Assembly (NCBI RefSeq): GCF_000224515.1
Contig: NZ_AGAF01000105.1
Coordinates: 18,964 to 82,963 of the forward strand
Origin: Desulfosporosinus sp. OT
GTDB taxonomy: Bacteria > Bacillota > Desulfitobacteriia > Desulfitobacteriales > Desulfitobacteriaceae
DNA length: 64,000 nt
Direction of reading: 5' to 3'
Shown here: positions 1-8,761 of the stretch, piece by piece
Numbering within the stretch: the stretch's first letter is position 1
Layout: each line of letters starts with the position of its first letter
Translations under genes and position numbers: made by a program
The notes under the pieces: model-generated
What the model saw: only the letters and a program-made list of their open reading frames with translations
What the model was told of the DNA's origin: nothing
Databases searched by the model: none

Positions 1-442
1 GCCATTCTTTCAACTTTGGAATTAATTCATTTAGGTTCTCAGTCTCAGTTGTAATAACCCCACGCAAAACACCGTGTTCTCGGATAATCCGCGTCAAAGC
101 ACGTGTATCGATCCCTTTAATACCGACAACTCCGGCTTGAGCCAATGTCCTCGAGAGATTCTTCTCCATCTGCCAATGACTAGGATTACGTGCAGCCTCT
201 TTCACGATAAACCCCTGAACCTGGGCCTTTTCCGATTGGTCATCTAGTCTGTTTATCCCATAATTTCCAATGAGAGGATAAGTCATGCATACCATTTGTC
301 CGGCATAAGAGGGGTCCGTCAGAACCTCTTGATAGCCCGTCATACCTGTATTGAAAACCACTTCTCCAAAGGCCTCTCCTGCTGCTCCAAAAGACTCTCC
401 CAGTAAAACTTTCCCAGTCTCAAGTACGAGTGCTGCTTTCAT
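1..442 (-). CDS. carA: Carbamoyl-phosphate synthase small subunit (partial)
   Basis: Only the first 147 codons are in the window; the gene runs off the left edge. The ATG at 440-442 follows a GGAGGGATGAA ribosome binding site. The N-terminal part reads MKAALVLETGKVLLGESFGA, followed by the conserved FNTGMTGYQEVLTDPSY block (about residues 29-46), which is the CarA N-terminal domain. CarA is the glutaminase subunit that delivers ammonia to CarB for carbamoyl phosphate, used in arginine and pyrimidine synthesis. The class I glutaminase domain with its catalytic Cys/His lies outside the window. It is the last visible gene of the argCJBD-car cluster, which suggests the arginine-regulated carbamoyl phosphate synthase. 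Confidence 0.93.
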   Translation of the reverse strand, partial: MKAALVLETGKVLLGESFGAAGEAFGEVVFNTGMTGYQEVLTDPSYAGQMVCMTYPLIGNYGINRLDDQSEKAQVQGFIVKEAARNPSHWQMEKNLSRTLAQAGVVGIKGIDTRALTRIIREHGVLRGVITTETENLNELIPKLKEW

Positions 443-585
443 TTCATCCCTCCTCGGGAAAAATCCTTATTCATTTTATAATCCCCTATATCTCTTGCCA
501 TTAGTTTTTGACCTTACCGTCTAATCTGGCTCCCTGTTCTCGGTTTTACCTCTGAACCCTGGCTTCCGCCCTCTGAACTCTGGAA
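443..585. repeat. Heptamer-period repeat between argD and carA
   Basis: From about 519 to 585 the spacer can be cut into successive 7-bp units (for example tacctct, gaaccct, ggcttcc, gccctct, gaactct, ggaatta). The array abuts the argD stop codon. No coding potential is evident. The same 7-bp architecture recurs in other spacers of the window. Confidence 0.55.
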
Positions 586-1791
586 TTACCAAAGCTCCTG
601 AAAGACTTCATCCAAGATCTCCAAGGCCTTATCCATTTCAGGTTTCTCAACAATCAGGGGAGGAAGGAAACGCAAGACCTGCCCGCCAACGCAGTTGATC
701 AGAAGTCCTTTTTGCCGACAAGCTTCTACGATCTCCGGACCCAGCTTAGAAACGGGCCATCCTAAGATAAACCCTTGTCCTCGAACAGGGTCACCTGTTT
801 GATACTTCTGGGCCAGTTTCTCGAGTCCTTTTCGAAAATACAAGGACCTCTCTTGAACCCCTGCCAAAAATCCTTCTTCGAGTATCACATCTAAGACGGC
901 ACACCCTGCCGCAGTCGCCAGAGGGTTTCCCCCAAAGGTTGAAGCATGATCACCCGGCTGAAAAGCTTGCGCAACTTCATCTCTGGCCAACATCGCTCCG
1001 ATTGGCACACCACCACCCAAGGCTTTAGCTAAGGTCATAACATCCGGAGCCACTCCACTCCATTCACAAGCAAAGAGTTTCCCGGTCCGACCTATGCCGC
1101 ACTGCACCTCATCAAAAATCAATAGTGCTCCATATTGGTCACACAAAGCACGCGCCGCTTGAAGAAACGCTGTCTCAGCCGGAATTACTCCCCCTTCACC
1201 CTGAATAGGCTCGATGAAGACTGCTGCTGTATTTTCATTGACCTTAGATCTTAAGTCCTCGATATCATTCAAGGCGGCATAAGAGAATCCTGAAGGAAGC
1301 GGATCATACCCTTCCTGATATTTTGTTTGTCCTGTAAGGGTGAGAGTTGCCAAGGTCCGTCCATGAAATGAATTCTTGAACGAGACTACCTCGCATTTGT
1401 GCGCCCCAAAGTTTTTCTTAGCATATTTCCGAGCAAGCTTGATCGCCGACTCATTAGCCTCTGCCCCGCTGTTGCAAAAGAACACTTTATCAGCGAAAGA
1501 ATGTTTCACTAAGCGCTCCGCTAAAGCGACTTGATTCGGTATCCAGTATAGATTTGAAGTGTGCAGAATTTCTGTGGCCTGTTCTTGCACAGCATGGACA
1601 ATCGCCGGATGGCTATGCCCAAGTGAGTTGACCGCTAGACCCGTCAGAAAATCCAAATAACGTTTTCCTTCAGAATCCCAGACCCATACGCCATCCCCTT
1701 TGACCATCGTCATTGCTAGGCGGCCATAGGTATTCATTACTACATTTTTTCCGCGTTCAATGATTTCTTCAGTTGATATGCCTTCTAACAT
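586..1791 (-). CDS. argD: Acetylornithine aminotransferase
   Basis: PLP-dependent class III aminotransferase of 401 residues that converts N-acetylglutamate semialdehyde to N-acetylornithine. Visible family marks are the phosphate-binding NSGAEANESAIKLAR block (about 107-121), SFHGRTLATL (141-150), EPIQGEGGV (194-202), FDEVQCGIGRTG with the pyridine-binding Asp227, and TLAKALGGGVPIGAM with the Schiff-base Lys256. Length is typical for ArgD. The ATG start follows GGGGG with nine bases spacing. The gene is in the arginine cluster between argB and carA; that context favours ArgD over GabT or RocD. Confidence 0.95.
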   Translation of the reverse strand: MLEGISTEEIIERGKNVVMNTYGRLAMTMVKGDGVWVWDSEGKRYLDFLTGLAVNSLGHSHPAIVHAVQEQATEILHTSNLYWIPNQVALAERLVKHSFADKVFFCNSGAEANESAIKLARKYAKKNFGAHKCEVVSFKNSFHGRTLATLTLTGQTKYQEGYDPLPSGFSYAALNDIEDLRSKVNENTAAVFIEPIQGEGGVIPAETAFLQAARALCDQYGALLIFDEVQCGIGRTGKLFACEWSGVAPDVMTLAKALGGGVPIGAMLARDEVAQAFQPGDHASTFGGNPLATAAGCAVLDVILEEGFLAGVQERSLYFRKGLEKLAQKYQTGDPVRGQGFILGWPVSKLGPEIVEACRQKGLLINCVGGQVLRFLPPLIVEKPEMDKALEILDEVFQELW

Positions 1792-1799
1792 CTCTTTAT

Positions 1800-1885
1800 A
1801 CCCCCATTTTCGAGTTCGCTATTCGTCCTTCAAACCACGAACCACTAATTCCGGCTTCTGGCATCTGATCACTGACTTCTGTCAA
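1800..1885. repeat. Heptamer-period repeat between argB and argD
   Basis: The spacer divides into 7-bp units: ttttcga, gttcgct, attcgtc, cttcaaa, ccacgaa, ccactaa, ttccggc, ttctggc, atctgat, cactgac, ttctgtc. Neighbouring units differ by one to three bases. The array begins at the argB stop codon. Confidence 0.6.
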
Positions 1886-2775
1886 GCAAACATCGTTCCA
1901 ATGCCCCCATCGGTAAACAATTCAAGTAAAATAGCATGGCTTAACCGACCGTCTAGGATATGCACACTTCCAACACCGCTCTCTAAAGCTGAGACCGCAC
2001 ATTCTACTTTGGGTAGCATTCCACCGTTTAGAATTCCTTCGTCTACAAGTGTGGCCACTTCTCCTCTGGAAATCGTCGAAATGAGAGAGTTCGGATCGGT
2101 TACATCGCGTAGTATTCCTCGCACGTCCGTCAGCAGAAGCAGCTTATCAGCCTTCAATGCCTCTGCTACTTTTCCGGCAACCGTGTCCGCATTCACATTA
2201 TACGTTTCCCCGTTTTCTCCACTGGCGACTGGAGAAATGACGGGGATATATCCCTGTCCCAGTAAAGTGTGCAAAATATCTGGTGTAACGCTTTGGATTT
2301 CTCCAACATACCCCAGATCAATATCTTCCATCTTGCCTTGGCTATTCGCCATCTGCATGGGTTTCTTAGCTGCTATGAGTAGTTGTGCGTCTTTACCGGA
2401 TAAACCAACACCCTTCCCTCCAAAGCGATTGAGGAGAGAGACCATCTCGGTGTTCAACTTTCCTAACAAAACCATTTGCGCAATCTCCATAGTTTGCGCA
2501 TCAGTGACTCTTAATCCCCGTACAAATTGGCTTTCAATCCCAACTTTCTTCAGCATGGCATTGATCTCCGGTCCACCGCCGTGGACTACTACGGGCCGAA
2601 TCCCAACCGAATGCAAGAGCAAGACATCCATGATAACCGATTCTTTCAAGACAGGATCAATCATGGCATGGCCGCCATACTTAATCACAACGGTCTTGCC
2701 TGCAAATTTTTGGATATACGGAAGGGCTTCCACTAAAACCCGAGCTTTGCTTAAGCCCTGTTCCATTGGGGTCAT
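1882..2775 (-). CDS. argB: Acetylglutamate kinase
   Basis: Phosphorylates N-acetylglutamate, the second step of the acetylated arginine pathway. The amino acid kinase fold is shown by [10 protein letters not shown] (Lys about 32), [10 protein letters not shown] (about 65-73), [20 protein letters not shown] and LLLTDVRGI. An upstream GTG would add five codons, but GGAGG lies exactly eight bases before the ATG at 2773-2775, so I start there (297 residues). It follows argJ with about 17 bp between them and is followed by argD, in the usual argCJBD order. The C-terminus GGIGTMFA is normal, and the stop lies at the edge of a repeat. Confidence 0.95.
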   Translation of the reverse strand: MTPMEQGLSKARVLVEALPYIQKFAGKTVVIKYGGHAMIDPVLKESVIMDVLLLHSVGIRPVVVHGGGPEINAMLKKVGIESQFVRGLRVTDAQTMEIAQMVLLGKLNTEMVSLLNRFGGKGVGLSGKDAQLLIAAKKPMQMANSQGKMEDIDLGYVGEIQSVTPDILHTLLGQGYIPVISPVASGENGETYNVNADTVAGKVAEALKADKLLLLTDVRGILRDVTDPNSLISTISRGEVATLVDEGILNGGMLPKVECAVSALESGVGSVHILDGRLSHAILLELFTDGGIGTMFA

Positions 2776-2792
2776 CTTCAACACCTCCACTC

Positions 2793-4052
2793 TTAAGTTC
2801 GATAACTCCCATTTATTGTGACGTACTCATGGGTCAGATCACACCCCCAGGCAGTTGCGCATTCTTCCCCAAGGTGAAGGTTCAAGTTGATATGAACGTC
2901 TTTAAACTGAAGAATCTCCTTAGCCTTTTCTTCCGAAAATGCAACCCCTCTTCCTGCTTGAGCGACGACTAAATCCCCTAAGAAGATATCCACTTTTTGG
3001 GGGTCAAACTCCGCCCCGGCATACCCTGCGGCCGTAAAAATCCGCCCCCAGTTCGCATCTTCACCGAAGAGTGCGGTTTTTACTAAGCTGGAACCACAAA
3101 TACTCCGGGCAATTTTCCGGGCATCGTCTTTTGTTTTAGCTCCAGATACCATGACTTCCATAAACTTGCTGGCGCCCTCCCCATCTCGGGCAATATCTTG
3201 GGCTAGCTGGGTGCAGATCATCTTCACCATTTTCTCAAAGTTCAACAAATCTTCCCCGCTCAAAGTCATCCCAGAGGCCCCATTCGCCAAAAAGAGAACC
3301 ATATCATTGGTGCTGGTATCTCCATCAACTGTCACCATGTTGAAACTTTCATCGACTGTTTCACGTAAGATACGCTGCAATTCCGCTGAGGGAATACTCG
3401 CATCCGTCGTCAAGAAACCTAACATGGTTCCCATATTCGGATGAATCATGCCTGACCCCTTAGCCATCCCGCCAATCGTGATCACGCCTCCTTGAGAACA
3501 AGGAAATTCATAGGCATGTTCTTTGACCGTCGTATCCGTCGTCATAATAGCGAGCGCGGCCCGATGTGCTCCGTCATCTGTCGTGTCCTTCTGCCCGCGA
3601 ATGCCCTTGACCATATCTCCAAGGAGCTCTGCACTCGCCGTTCGAATTCCATTTAAGACCCGTTCTATGGGCATTTCAACTCCGATCACACCAGTCGAGG
3701 CCACCAGAACATCCTCAACTGGAATAGCCGTATACATGGCTACAACTTCAGCCATCGCCAACGCGACTTGATCACCAGATTCCCCTACACAAGCATTGGC
3801 ATTCCCGCTATTGATTACAATAGCCTGGGCCAGACCATCGTGCAAATGACGCTGGGTTAAATAAAGAGGGTGTGCTTTAACTAGGTTTCGAGTGTATACG
3901 CCAGCAGCTTGCGCTTGAACTTGCGAAAAAACCAACGCAACATCATATTTATCTTTATACTTTATTCCTGCCTGGACGCCGACCGCATAGAACCCCTTCG
4001 GAGCAGCTACACCGCCTTCAATTGACTTCCAAGATTCATCAACATTACCCAC
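2793..4052 (-). CDS. argJ: Bifunctional glutamate N-acetyltransferase / ornithine acetyltransferase
   Basis: ArgJ recycles the acetyl group from acetylornithine to glutamate and can also make acetylglutamate from acetyl-CoA. The protein self-cleaves before a conserved threonine that becomes the nucleophile. Here the cleavage block reads [14 protein letters not shown], giving Thr209 as nucleophile, but the preceding residue is Gly where the family usually has Ala. Other marks are NSGNANAC (about 81-88), VASTGVIG (117-124) and the C-terminal ITINGSYRT-like end. It has 419 residues from a GTG with GGAG upstream. The presence of ArgJ implies a cyclic pathway without ArgE. Confidence 0.95.
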   Translation of the reverse strand: MGNVDESWKSIEGGVAAPKGFYAVGVQAGIKYKDKYDVALVFSQVQAQAAGVYTRNLVKAHPLYLTQRHLHDGLAQAIVINSGNANACVGESGDQVALAMAEVVAMYTAIPVEDVLVASTGVIGVEMPIERVLNGIRTASAELLGDMVKGIRGQKDTTDDGAHRAALAIMTTDTTVKEHAYEFPCSQGGVITIGGMAKGSGMIHPNMGTMLGFLTTDASIPSAELQRILRETVDESFNMVTVDGDTSTNDMVLFLANGASGMTLSGEDLLNFEKMVKMICTQLAQDIARDGEGASKFMEVMVSGAKTKDDARKIARSICGSSLVKTALFGEDANWGRIFTAAGYAGAEFDPQKVDIFLGDLVVAQAGRGVAFSEEKAKEILQFKDVHINLNLHLGEECATAWGCDLTHEYVTINGSYRT

Positions 4053-4076
4053 GAATTCACACTCTCCTTTTTTGGA

Positions 4077-5102
4077 TTAGGGCCAAAGGGCCGTTCCAGT
4101 AATTCCTTGGCTTTCAGTACATCCCATCACAAGATTCATATTTTGAATAGCTTGCCCTGCTGCGCCCTTGATTAGATTATCAATCGTAGCGATTAAGACA
4201 GCATTTCCTGTTCTTTGATCTACGGTCAATTGTAAGAAAGCATTATTGCTTCCACTGGCAAACTTCGTCTGCGGCCAAGTCCCCTGCGGCAAAACATGAA
4301 TGAACTCTTCATTTTCATACTGTTCCAGCCAACAGCCGCGAAGATCTTCCTCTTTAACTCCTTGCTGAACCCCAGCATAGATCGTAACCAACATCCCTCT
4401 CGTCATAGGAACTAAGTGGGGCGTAAAATTAACGATGAGCGGCTGTCCTGCAGCCCGGGACAGTTCTTGTTCTATTTCTGGGGTATGACGATGAGTAGCC
4501 ACCCCATACGCTTTAAAATTTTCATTAACCTCAGAATAATGAAAGCCTAATGAGACCCCTCGCCCTGCCCCGGATACACCAGATTTGGCATCAATAATTA
4601 CATTTCGTGTATGAAGCAAATTCTTGCGAAGCAAGGGGACCAACGCAAGTAAGGTCGCTGTTGGATAACAACCCGGATTGGCGATTAGAGATTGACCTCT
4701 AATTTGCTCGCGATAAAGTTCTGGCAAACCGTATACTGCATCTTTAAGTAACTCTGATGCGGGATGCTTGATCTTATACCATTCCTCATAAACCTGGAAT
4801 GAATTCAATCGAAAGTCTGCTCCTAGATCAATGACTTTTATATTGCGAGATAAGAAAGTACTTGTTCTTGCCGCTGTTAACCCATGCGGAAGCGCGCAAA
4901 AAAGCACATCCAGATCCGGTACATTTTCATCCTGCAGAACCCCTACATTTTGACCATTCCAATGTGGATAAACCGAATCATAATCCTCTCCAGCTACGCT
5001 AGACGAAGAGAGATACAAATCATTGACTTCTTCATGACGTTGCAACAAACGCACCAATTCCTGCCCCGCATAACCTGTGGCCCCAAGAACACCGACCTTC
5101 AT
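4077..5102 (-). CDS. argC: N-acetyl-gamma-glutamyl-phosphate reductase
   Basis: NADPH-dependent reductase, third step of arginine synthesis and first gene of the cluster. The Rossmann motif GATGYAGQELVRLL is at the N-terminus, and IANPGCYPTATLL carries the catalytic Cys (about residue 145). The C-terminal domain has VNFTPHLVPMTRGM. The start is the ATG at 5100-5102, because GGAGG is eight bases upstream; a longer form from 5117 would lack a ribosome site. About 340 residues, the usual length. The promoter with an ARG-box-like operator is 40-70 bp upstream. Confidence 0.95.
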   Translation of the reverse strand: MKVGVLGATGYAGQELVRLLQRHEEVNDLYLSSSSVAGEDYDSVYPHWNGQNVGVLQDENVPDLDVLFCALPHGLTAARTSTFLSRNIKVIDLGADFRLNSFQVYEEWYKIKHPASELLKDAVYGLPELYREQIRGQSLIANPGCYPTATLLALVPLLRKNLLHTRNVIIDAKSGVSGAGRGVSLGFHYSEVNENFKAYGVATHRHTPEIEQELSRAAGQPLIVNFTPHLVPMTRGMLVTIYAGVQQGVKEEDLRGCWLEQYENEEFIHVLPQGTWPQTKFASGSNNAFLQLTVDQRTGNAVLIATIDNLIKGAAGQAIQNMNLVMGCTESQGITGTALWP

Positions 5103-5140
5103 ATCGTGCCCCTCCATTCTCTGGATTAATTCTTTCTATA

Positions 5141-5170
5141 ATTATACATATCGTCGCATAAAAATACAAT
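5141..5170 (-). promoter_or_regulatory. argC promoter overlapped by an ARG-box-like operator
   Basis: Minus-strand -10 TATAAT (5141-5146), 17-bp spacer, weak -35 TTGTAT (5164-5169). On the plus strand 5153-5170 matches the Bacillus AhrC/ArgR box CATGAATAAAAATKCAAK at 13 of 18 positions. The overlap of operator and -35 fits repression by an ArgR-type regulator when arginine is plentiful. The operator call is inference from the match; the repressor gene is not in the window. Confidence 0.5.
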
Positions 5171-5180
5171 CCTTTGCCAC

Positions 5181-5200
5181 AAAAAAGAGGGGGTCCCCCC
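5181..5200 (-). terminator. Possible short GC terminator upstream of argC
   Basis: On the minus strand a run of six G, A, then five C can form a 4-5 bp hairpin and is followed directly by TCTTTTTT. It would separate the amidohydrolase transcript from the arg cluster. The stem is short, so this is tentative. Confidence 0.35.
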
Positions 5201-5258
5201 AGATTTCGTTCTTCAATCTTCGAACCACAATTAGCCGCGTATAGCATTCGATATAGGA

Positions 5259-5300
5259 AACATACTTCAAGTGGAGTATTTAACTAACCTGAAGTATGTT
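5259..5300. repeat. Inverted repeat downstream of the amidohydrolase gene
   Basis: Perfect 11-bp arms AACATACTTCA (5259-5269) and TGAAGTATGTT (5290-5300) are separated by 20 bases. No T-run follows on either strand, so it is not a standard terminator. It could be an operator or an mRNA 3' end hairpin. Confidence 0.6.
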
Positions 5301-5363
5301 GAACTTATCGTTGGGGGATTGGAACCTCGAACCTCGTTTAATGGTCATTGGATAACCAATATT

Positions 5364-6542
5364 TCACCTATCTAATCGAAACTCCCGCTTTATTTGTTGC
5401 AAAAGTTTTTTATCACTTAATACATCCGAACCTGTAAAGGCAAGCACCTGCATTGCTAGCATCACAAGGTTTTCCCCATCTGACGAGAGCGCCGCTTGGG
5501 CGAAATCTCGAGTATGCGGGATTTCTGTACCTGCTCCTAACGTTAAATACGGATGAATTGCCGGAACTGTCCAACTGACATTTCCCATGTCCACAGATCC
5601 CATAGCAGTTTGAGGGGCAGATATCTGCTTGACCCCTAACTCGCGAAGGTTTTTCGTGAAACATTCAGCCAATGACTGGTTTGTATGCATCTCATCATAT
5701 GAAAACTCGAATTTCTGCCAAGTCATCTTTGCCGAAACCATCGAGGCAGCTCCTTCAGCACAACGAATCACTTTTCCTCTCAATTCATCCAAATCCTTGC
5801 GTTTGCGGGCTCTCAGATAAAAACGTGCTACAGCACGTTCTGGAATAATATTCGGGACGGATCCTCCCTCTGTAATAATTCCGTTAATTTTCATATCCGG
5901 CGAGATCTGCTTTTTAAGTGCATTGATTCCGACAAAAAAATTTATAACTGCATCTAAAGCATTAATCCCAAAAGATGACGCTGCAACAGCGTGAGCAGCA
6001 CGTCCGTGAAAAGTAAATTCCAACGCATCCAGAGCAAGACTGGAAATAACCGGAACATTTTGACTTCCTGGATGAAACATTATTGCAGCGTCGACATTCT
6101 TGAAAATTCCTTGCTCAACGAGGGTCACTTTCGCTCCACTAGTTTCTTCTGCCGGGCAGCCGATGACTAAAATCTCACCTGAAAGTTCTAAACTCTTACT
6201 TAAAACAACTGCCGCACCAGCACTGGCTGCTCCTATTAAGTTGTGTCCACAGCCATGCCCCACCTCTGGCAACGCATCATATTCCGCCAAATAAGCAATC
6301 CGAGGACCTGGACGTGTACCCGAGAATCGAGCCAAAAAAGCTGTCTCTACTCCGGCAATCCCACGTTTTACTTCAAACCCATGTTGCTGAAGAAAACGGC
6401 TTAACACCTCGGACGCAAAGAATTCCTTATATCCGAGCTCTGGATGCTCCCCGATTTGGCGGGCAACCTCCCATACTTCCTTGCGCAGATGCTGTGCCTG
6501 ATCTTTGAAAAACGCTTTAATCGCATCCATGGGATATCCCAT
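5364..6542 (-). CDS. M20-family amidohydrolase / aminoacylase-like peptidase
   Basis: Zinc-dependent amidohydrolase of the M20D group (relatives include p-aminobenzoyl-glutamate, hippurate and N-acyl amino acid hydrolases). Metal-site motifs are YDALPEVGHGCGHNLIGA (about residues 88-105), CPAEETSGAK (129-138, catalytic Glu pair) and MFHPGSQN (155-162). The dimerisation domain includes FHGRAAHAVAASSFGINALDA. The 392-residue length is typical. The ATG at 6540-6542 is used; a second ATG four codons later is possible. It lies between the arg cluster and the ECF sigma module with its own spacers. Substrate cannot be told from the sequence. Confidence 0.85.
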   Translation of the reverse strand: MGYPMDAIKAFFKDQAQHLRKEVWEVARQIGEHPELGYKEFFASEVLSRFLQQHGFEVKRGIAGVETAFLARFSGTRPGPRIAYLAEYDALPEVGHGCGHNLIGAASAGAAVVLSKSLELSGEILVIGCPAEETSGAKVTLVEQGIFKNVDAAIMFHPGSQNVPVISSLALDALEFTFHGRAAHAVAASSFGINALDAVINFFVGINALKKQISPDMKINGIITEGGSVPNIIPERAVARFYLRARKRKDLDELRGKVIRCAEGAASMVSAKMTWQKFEFSYDEMHTNQSLAECFTKNLRELGVKQISAPQTAMGSVDMGNVSWTVPAIHPYLTLGAGTEIPHTRDFAQAALSSDGENLVMLAMQVLAFTGSDVLSDKKLLQQIKREFRLDR

Positions 6543-6619
6543 CTCTCTTCTTAAATTCTTTCTCTATTTATTCATCTGTTTAAACCACGGCTAAACTCTA
6601 CAATCAGTTATTTTAACTT

Positions 6620-7081
6620 TTAAGTAAAGTGCTTTCCATTGTGAACAGGGTTAAACCTTCTGAATATTACCATCACGGATAACACCCCCAGAATTGGCCA
6701 GGAAACCACACCCCATAGAAGAATTAGACCTGTTTTCAGCTCACGGAAAAGTAACATACCCTGTAAGATTTGGTGTCCGACATACTGCAACTCGGAGGTG
6801 AACGGCAAGCCAGCGAGTATGACCAGTAACACCTGCAACCCTGGATAGAGCAGATTTCCTTCAAACCATAAAAATGCTCCAAAAGCAAATCCAATGGTCA
6901 GTAAGCTTATAGCTAACCCAAGCCCCCATTTTCTGCGCTCAGCTAGGACCTTCACTCTAAAATTCACAGGGTGTACCACAATCTGAGCCATGATTTGAGC
7001 TTGAAAACTTTCTAATGCTGCTTGGGGAATTGGTTTATCCTGAAATAGTTGAGTCCACAACTCGTTCTCCGTCTCCATCAT
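6620..7081 (-). CDS. Membrane protein paired with ECF sigma factor, possible anti-sigma
   Basis: 153-residue protein with a soluble N-terminus of about 45 residues and three hydrophobic segments (about 52-72, 77-95 and 117-140). It overlaps the 3' end of the ECF sigma gene by 47 bp and has its own GGAGG site seven bases before the ATG, so the two are co-translated. Position and topology suggest an anti-sigma factor like RsiW. It lacks the HxxxCxxC zinc motif of RsiW-type anti-sigmas, so the role is inferred only from context. Confidence 0.6.
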   Translation of the reverse strand: MMETENELWTQLFQDKPIPQAALESFQAQIMAQIVVHPVNFRVKVLAERRKWGLGLAISLLTIGFAFGAFLWFEGNLLYPGLQVLLVILAGLPFTSELQYVGHQILQGMLLFRELKTGLILLWGVVSWPILGVLSVMVIFRRFNPVHNGKHFT

Positions 7082-7613
7082 AGATATTCCTCCTCTCCAA
7101 GTGCTGGCGTAGTTTTTCTTTTCCCCGATGGAGGTAGGTCTTGACCCGGCTTACGGGAACCTGCAATACTAAGGCGATCTCTTCGTACGAAAGTTCTTGT
7201 TTATAACGCAAATAGAGTGTTTGTGCATAATGTTCAGGAAGCTCATTTAACACCTCAGAAAGCATGGAAGCTTGTTCTTTCGCTATCCAAACTTCCTCAG
7301 GCCTAGGTTGATGATCAACGAGGCTTTCATTCAGAATCAACGGAACTTCTCTACGCCGTTTACGAAGGAGGTCAAGGGCTTTGTTACGAGCGATAGCATA
7401 TAACCAAGCCCGAAACAGATGAGCCTCCGAGTATCGATACAAGTTGCGGTAAGCGGCTAGAAACGCCTCCTGCGCACAATCCAAAACATCCTCCTCCGAA
7501 CCAAGCGTTCGTCGCAAAAAATAAATTAAAGGCTCCTGATAACGTCGAACAAGATCAGCATATTGTTCGTGATGACCAGCTAGTACTTGCCGAATGATCT
7601 CGGCATCTTCCAT
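7035..7613 (-). CDS. sigW: ECF-subfamily RNA polymerase sigma factor (SigW-like)
   Basis: 192-residue sigma factor. Region 2 is visible as DLVRRYQEPLIYFLRRTLGS ... CAQEAFLAAYRNLY and FRAWLYAIARNKALDLLRKR. Region 4 reads LPEHYAQTLYLRYKQELSYE followed by an HTH (IALVLQVPVSRVKTYLHRGKE). The start is set at the ATG 7611-7613, because a SigW-type promoter lies at 7673-7699, inside any longer reading. It sits next to arginase, as sigW does next to rocF in several Bacillus-group genomes (recalled), and is followed by a membrane protein. It probably controls an envelope stress response and its own transcription. Confidence 0.85.
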   Translation of the reverse strand: MEDAEIIRQVLAGHHEQYADLVRRYQEPLIYFLRRTLGSEEDVLDCAQEAFLAAYRNLYRYSEAHLFRAWLYAIARNKALDLLRKRRREVPLILNESLVDHQPRPEEVWIAKEQASMLSEVLNELPEHYAQTLYLRYKQELSYEEIALVLQVPVSRVKTYLHRGKEKLRQHLERRNIYDGDGERVVDSTISG

Positions 7614-7672
7614 ACCATTCCGGCTCCCATCCCAAGGCTCTTTTAAGCTCTCATTAATTCTCCTACTCTCAA

Positions 7673-7699
7673 TACGTAAGGCTAACCACAAAAGTTTCA
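7673..7699 (-). promoter_or_regulatory. SigW-type autoregulatory promoter
   Basis: Minus strand TGAAAC (7694-7699), 17-bp spacer, CGTA (7673-7676). This matches the TGAAAC-N16/17-CGTA pattern of SigW-class ECF promoters and lies 60 bp before the sigma gene start. ECF sigma genes commonly drive themselves. Confidence 0.6.
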
Positions 7700-7779
7700 G
7701 TTAATTGACATGGTACCCTTCCATTTTAACCCACAATCGTTTTATAAGAAAGGCCCATTTGGAGGGGAAGTTTCATTGA

Positions 7780-8682
7780 CTAATAAATACGCTTACCAAA
7801 CGCAGAACAAATCAGCCCTACCGCTAGTTCGGCTGTTTTATTCTGATGATCCAAGATCGGATTCACTTCAACAATATCCATACTCGATAGATAGCCAGAA
7901 TCTGCTAGGAGTTCCATTGCCAAATGTGCCTCCCGATATGTAATTCCTCCGATAACTGGAGTTCCAACACCTGGTGCCTCTTCTGGATCAATGACATCTA
8001 CATCAAAACTAACATGAATTCCATCCGTTCCCTGGGAGGCAATTTTTATGCTCTGAGCAACCACTTCCTTCATTCCTCTTTGATCAATATCCCGCATAGT
8101 AAACACTGTGATCTTAGATTGGTGAAGCATTTCACGCTCTTTGGAATCTATTTCACGGGCCCCTATAATTACCGTGTTTTCCTCTCGTATCTTTTTTTGT
8201 TGTCCTCCAATAGATATTAATTCCTGCGCACCAATTCCATTGGACACCGCCAAGGACATCCCATGAATATTTCCGCTGTCCGTGGTATCATGTGAGTTAT
8301 AATCCCCATGTGTATCAAACCAAATCAAACCAAAACTACGGCCTTCTGTTGCCAAGCCTGCAAGAGCTCCGATTGCCAGGCTATGGTCTCCACCGAGGAT
8401 TAAAGGAACGACCCCTTCCTTTATTGCCTCCGACACCTTCAGATAGAGCAATTCATTGATCGTTACAATTTCCGGTAAATACTTTAGCCGCTTGTCCTTG
8501 ATTTCTCGTGTCTCTGGGACCGGAACCTCTAAATTTCCATGATCCTCAATGTCCCATCCTAACCTCTGTAGACGCTCGTTTAATCCAGCATATCTAATTG
8601 CACTAGGGCCCATATCCACCCCACGCCGGCCAGCCCCTAAATCAATAGGTACCCCAATAATTCGGATGACTTTTTTATTCAT
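7780..8682 (-). CDS. rocF: Arginase
   Basis: Hydrolyses arginine to ornithine and urea with a binuclear manganese centre. All ligands are present: GGDHS (His100), DTHGDYN (Asp123, His125, Asp127) and SFDVDVIDP (Asp227, Asp229). The substrate loop SGNIHGM and EVNP near the C-terminus are also conserved. 300 residues, the bacterial arginase length. Threonine in DTHGD replaces the more usual Ala but is not a ligand. Agmatinase or formiminoglutamase are less likely given the RocF-like layout. It lies just upstream of the sigma operon and downstream of a strong terminator. Confidence 0.9.
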   Translation of the reverse strand: MNKKVIRIIGVPIDLGAGRRGVDMGPSAIRYAGLNERLQRLGWDIEDHGNLEVPVPETREIKDKRLKYLPEIVTINELLYLKVSEAIKEGVVPLILGGDHSLAIGALAGLATEGRSFGLIWFDTHGDYNSHDTTDSGNIHGMSLAVSNGIGAQELISIGGQQKKIREENTVIIGAREIDSKEREMLHQSKITVFTMRDIDQRGMKEVVAQSIKIASQGTDGIHVSFDVDVIDPEEAPGVGTPVIGGITYREAHLAMELLADSGYLSSMDIVEVNPILDHQNKTAELAVGLICSAFGKRIY

Positions 8683-8728
8683 ACACTTACTACCTCACTT
8701 TGACCAATCTTCACTTTAATGTGCCCCG

Positions 8729-8761
8729 AAAAAGAAAAAAGCTTGCAAATAATTTGCAAGC
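8729..8761 (-). terminator. Strong Rho-independent terminator
   Basis: Minus strand stem GCTTGCAAA / TTTGCAAGC with a 3-base loop, followed by TTTTTTCTTTTT. It ends whatever is transcribed leftward through 8762-9300, either the operon at 9302-10248 or a separate RNA. Confidence 0.8.

Noticed and set aside
1760-2821. 353-codon plus-strand open frame over argB
   Set aside because: Antisense shadow of argB and argD; no ribosome site or known domain, while the minus frame is a complete kinase.
5259-5300. Rho-independent terminator
   Set aside because: Good inverted repeat but a 20-base loop and no T-run on either strand.
7614-7691. Longer sigma factor start at 7691
   Set aside because: It would place the SigW-type promoter within the coding sequence and has no ribosome site; ATG 7613 fits family length.
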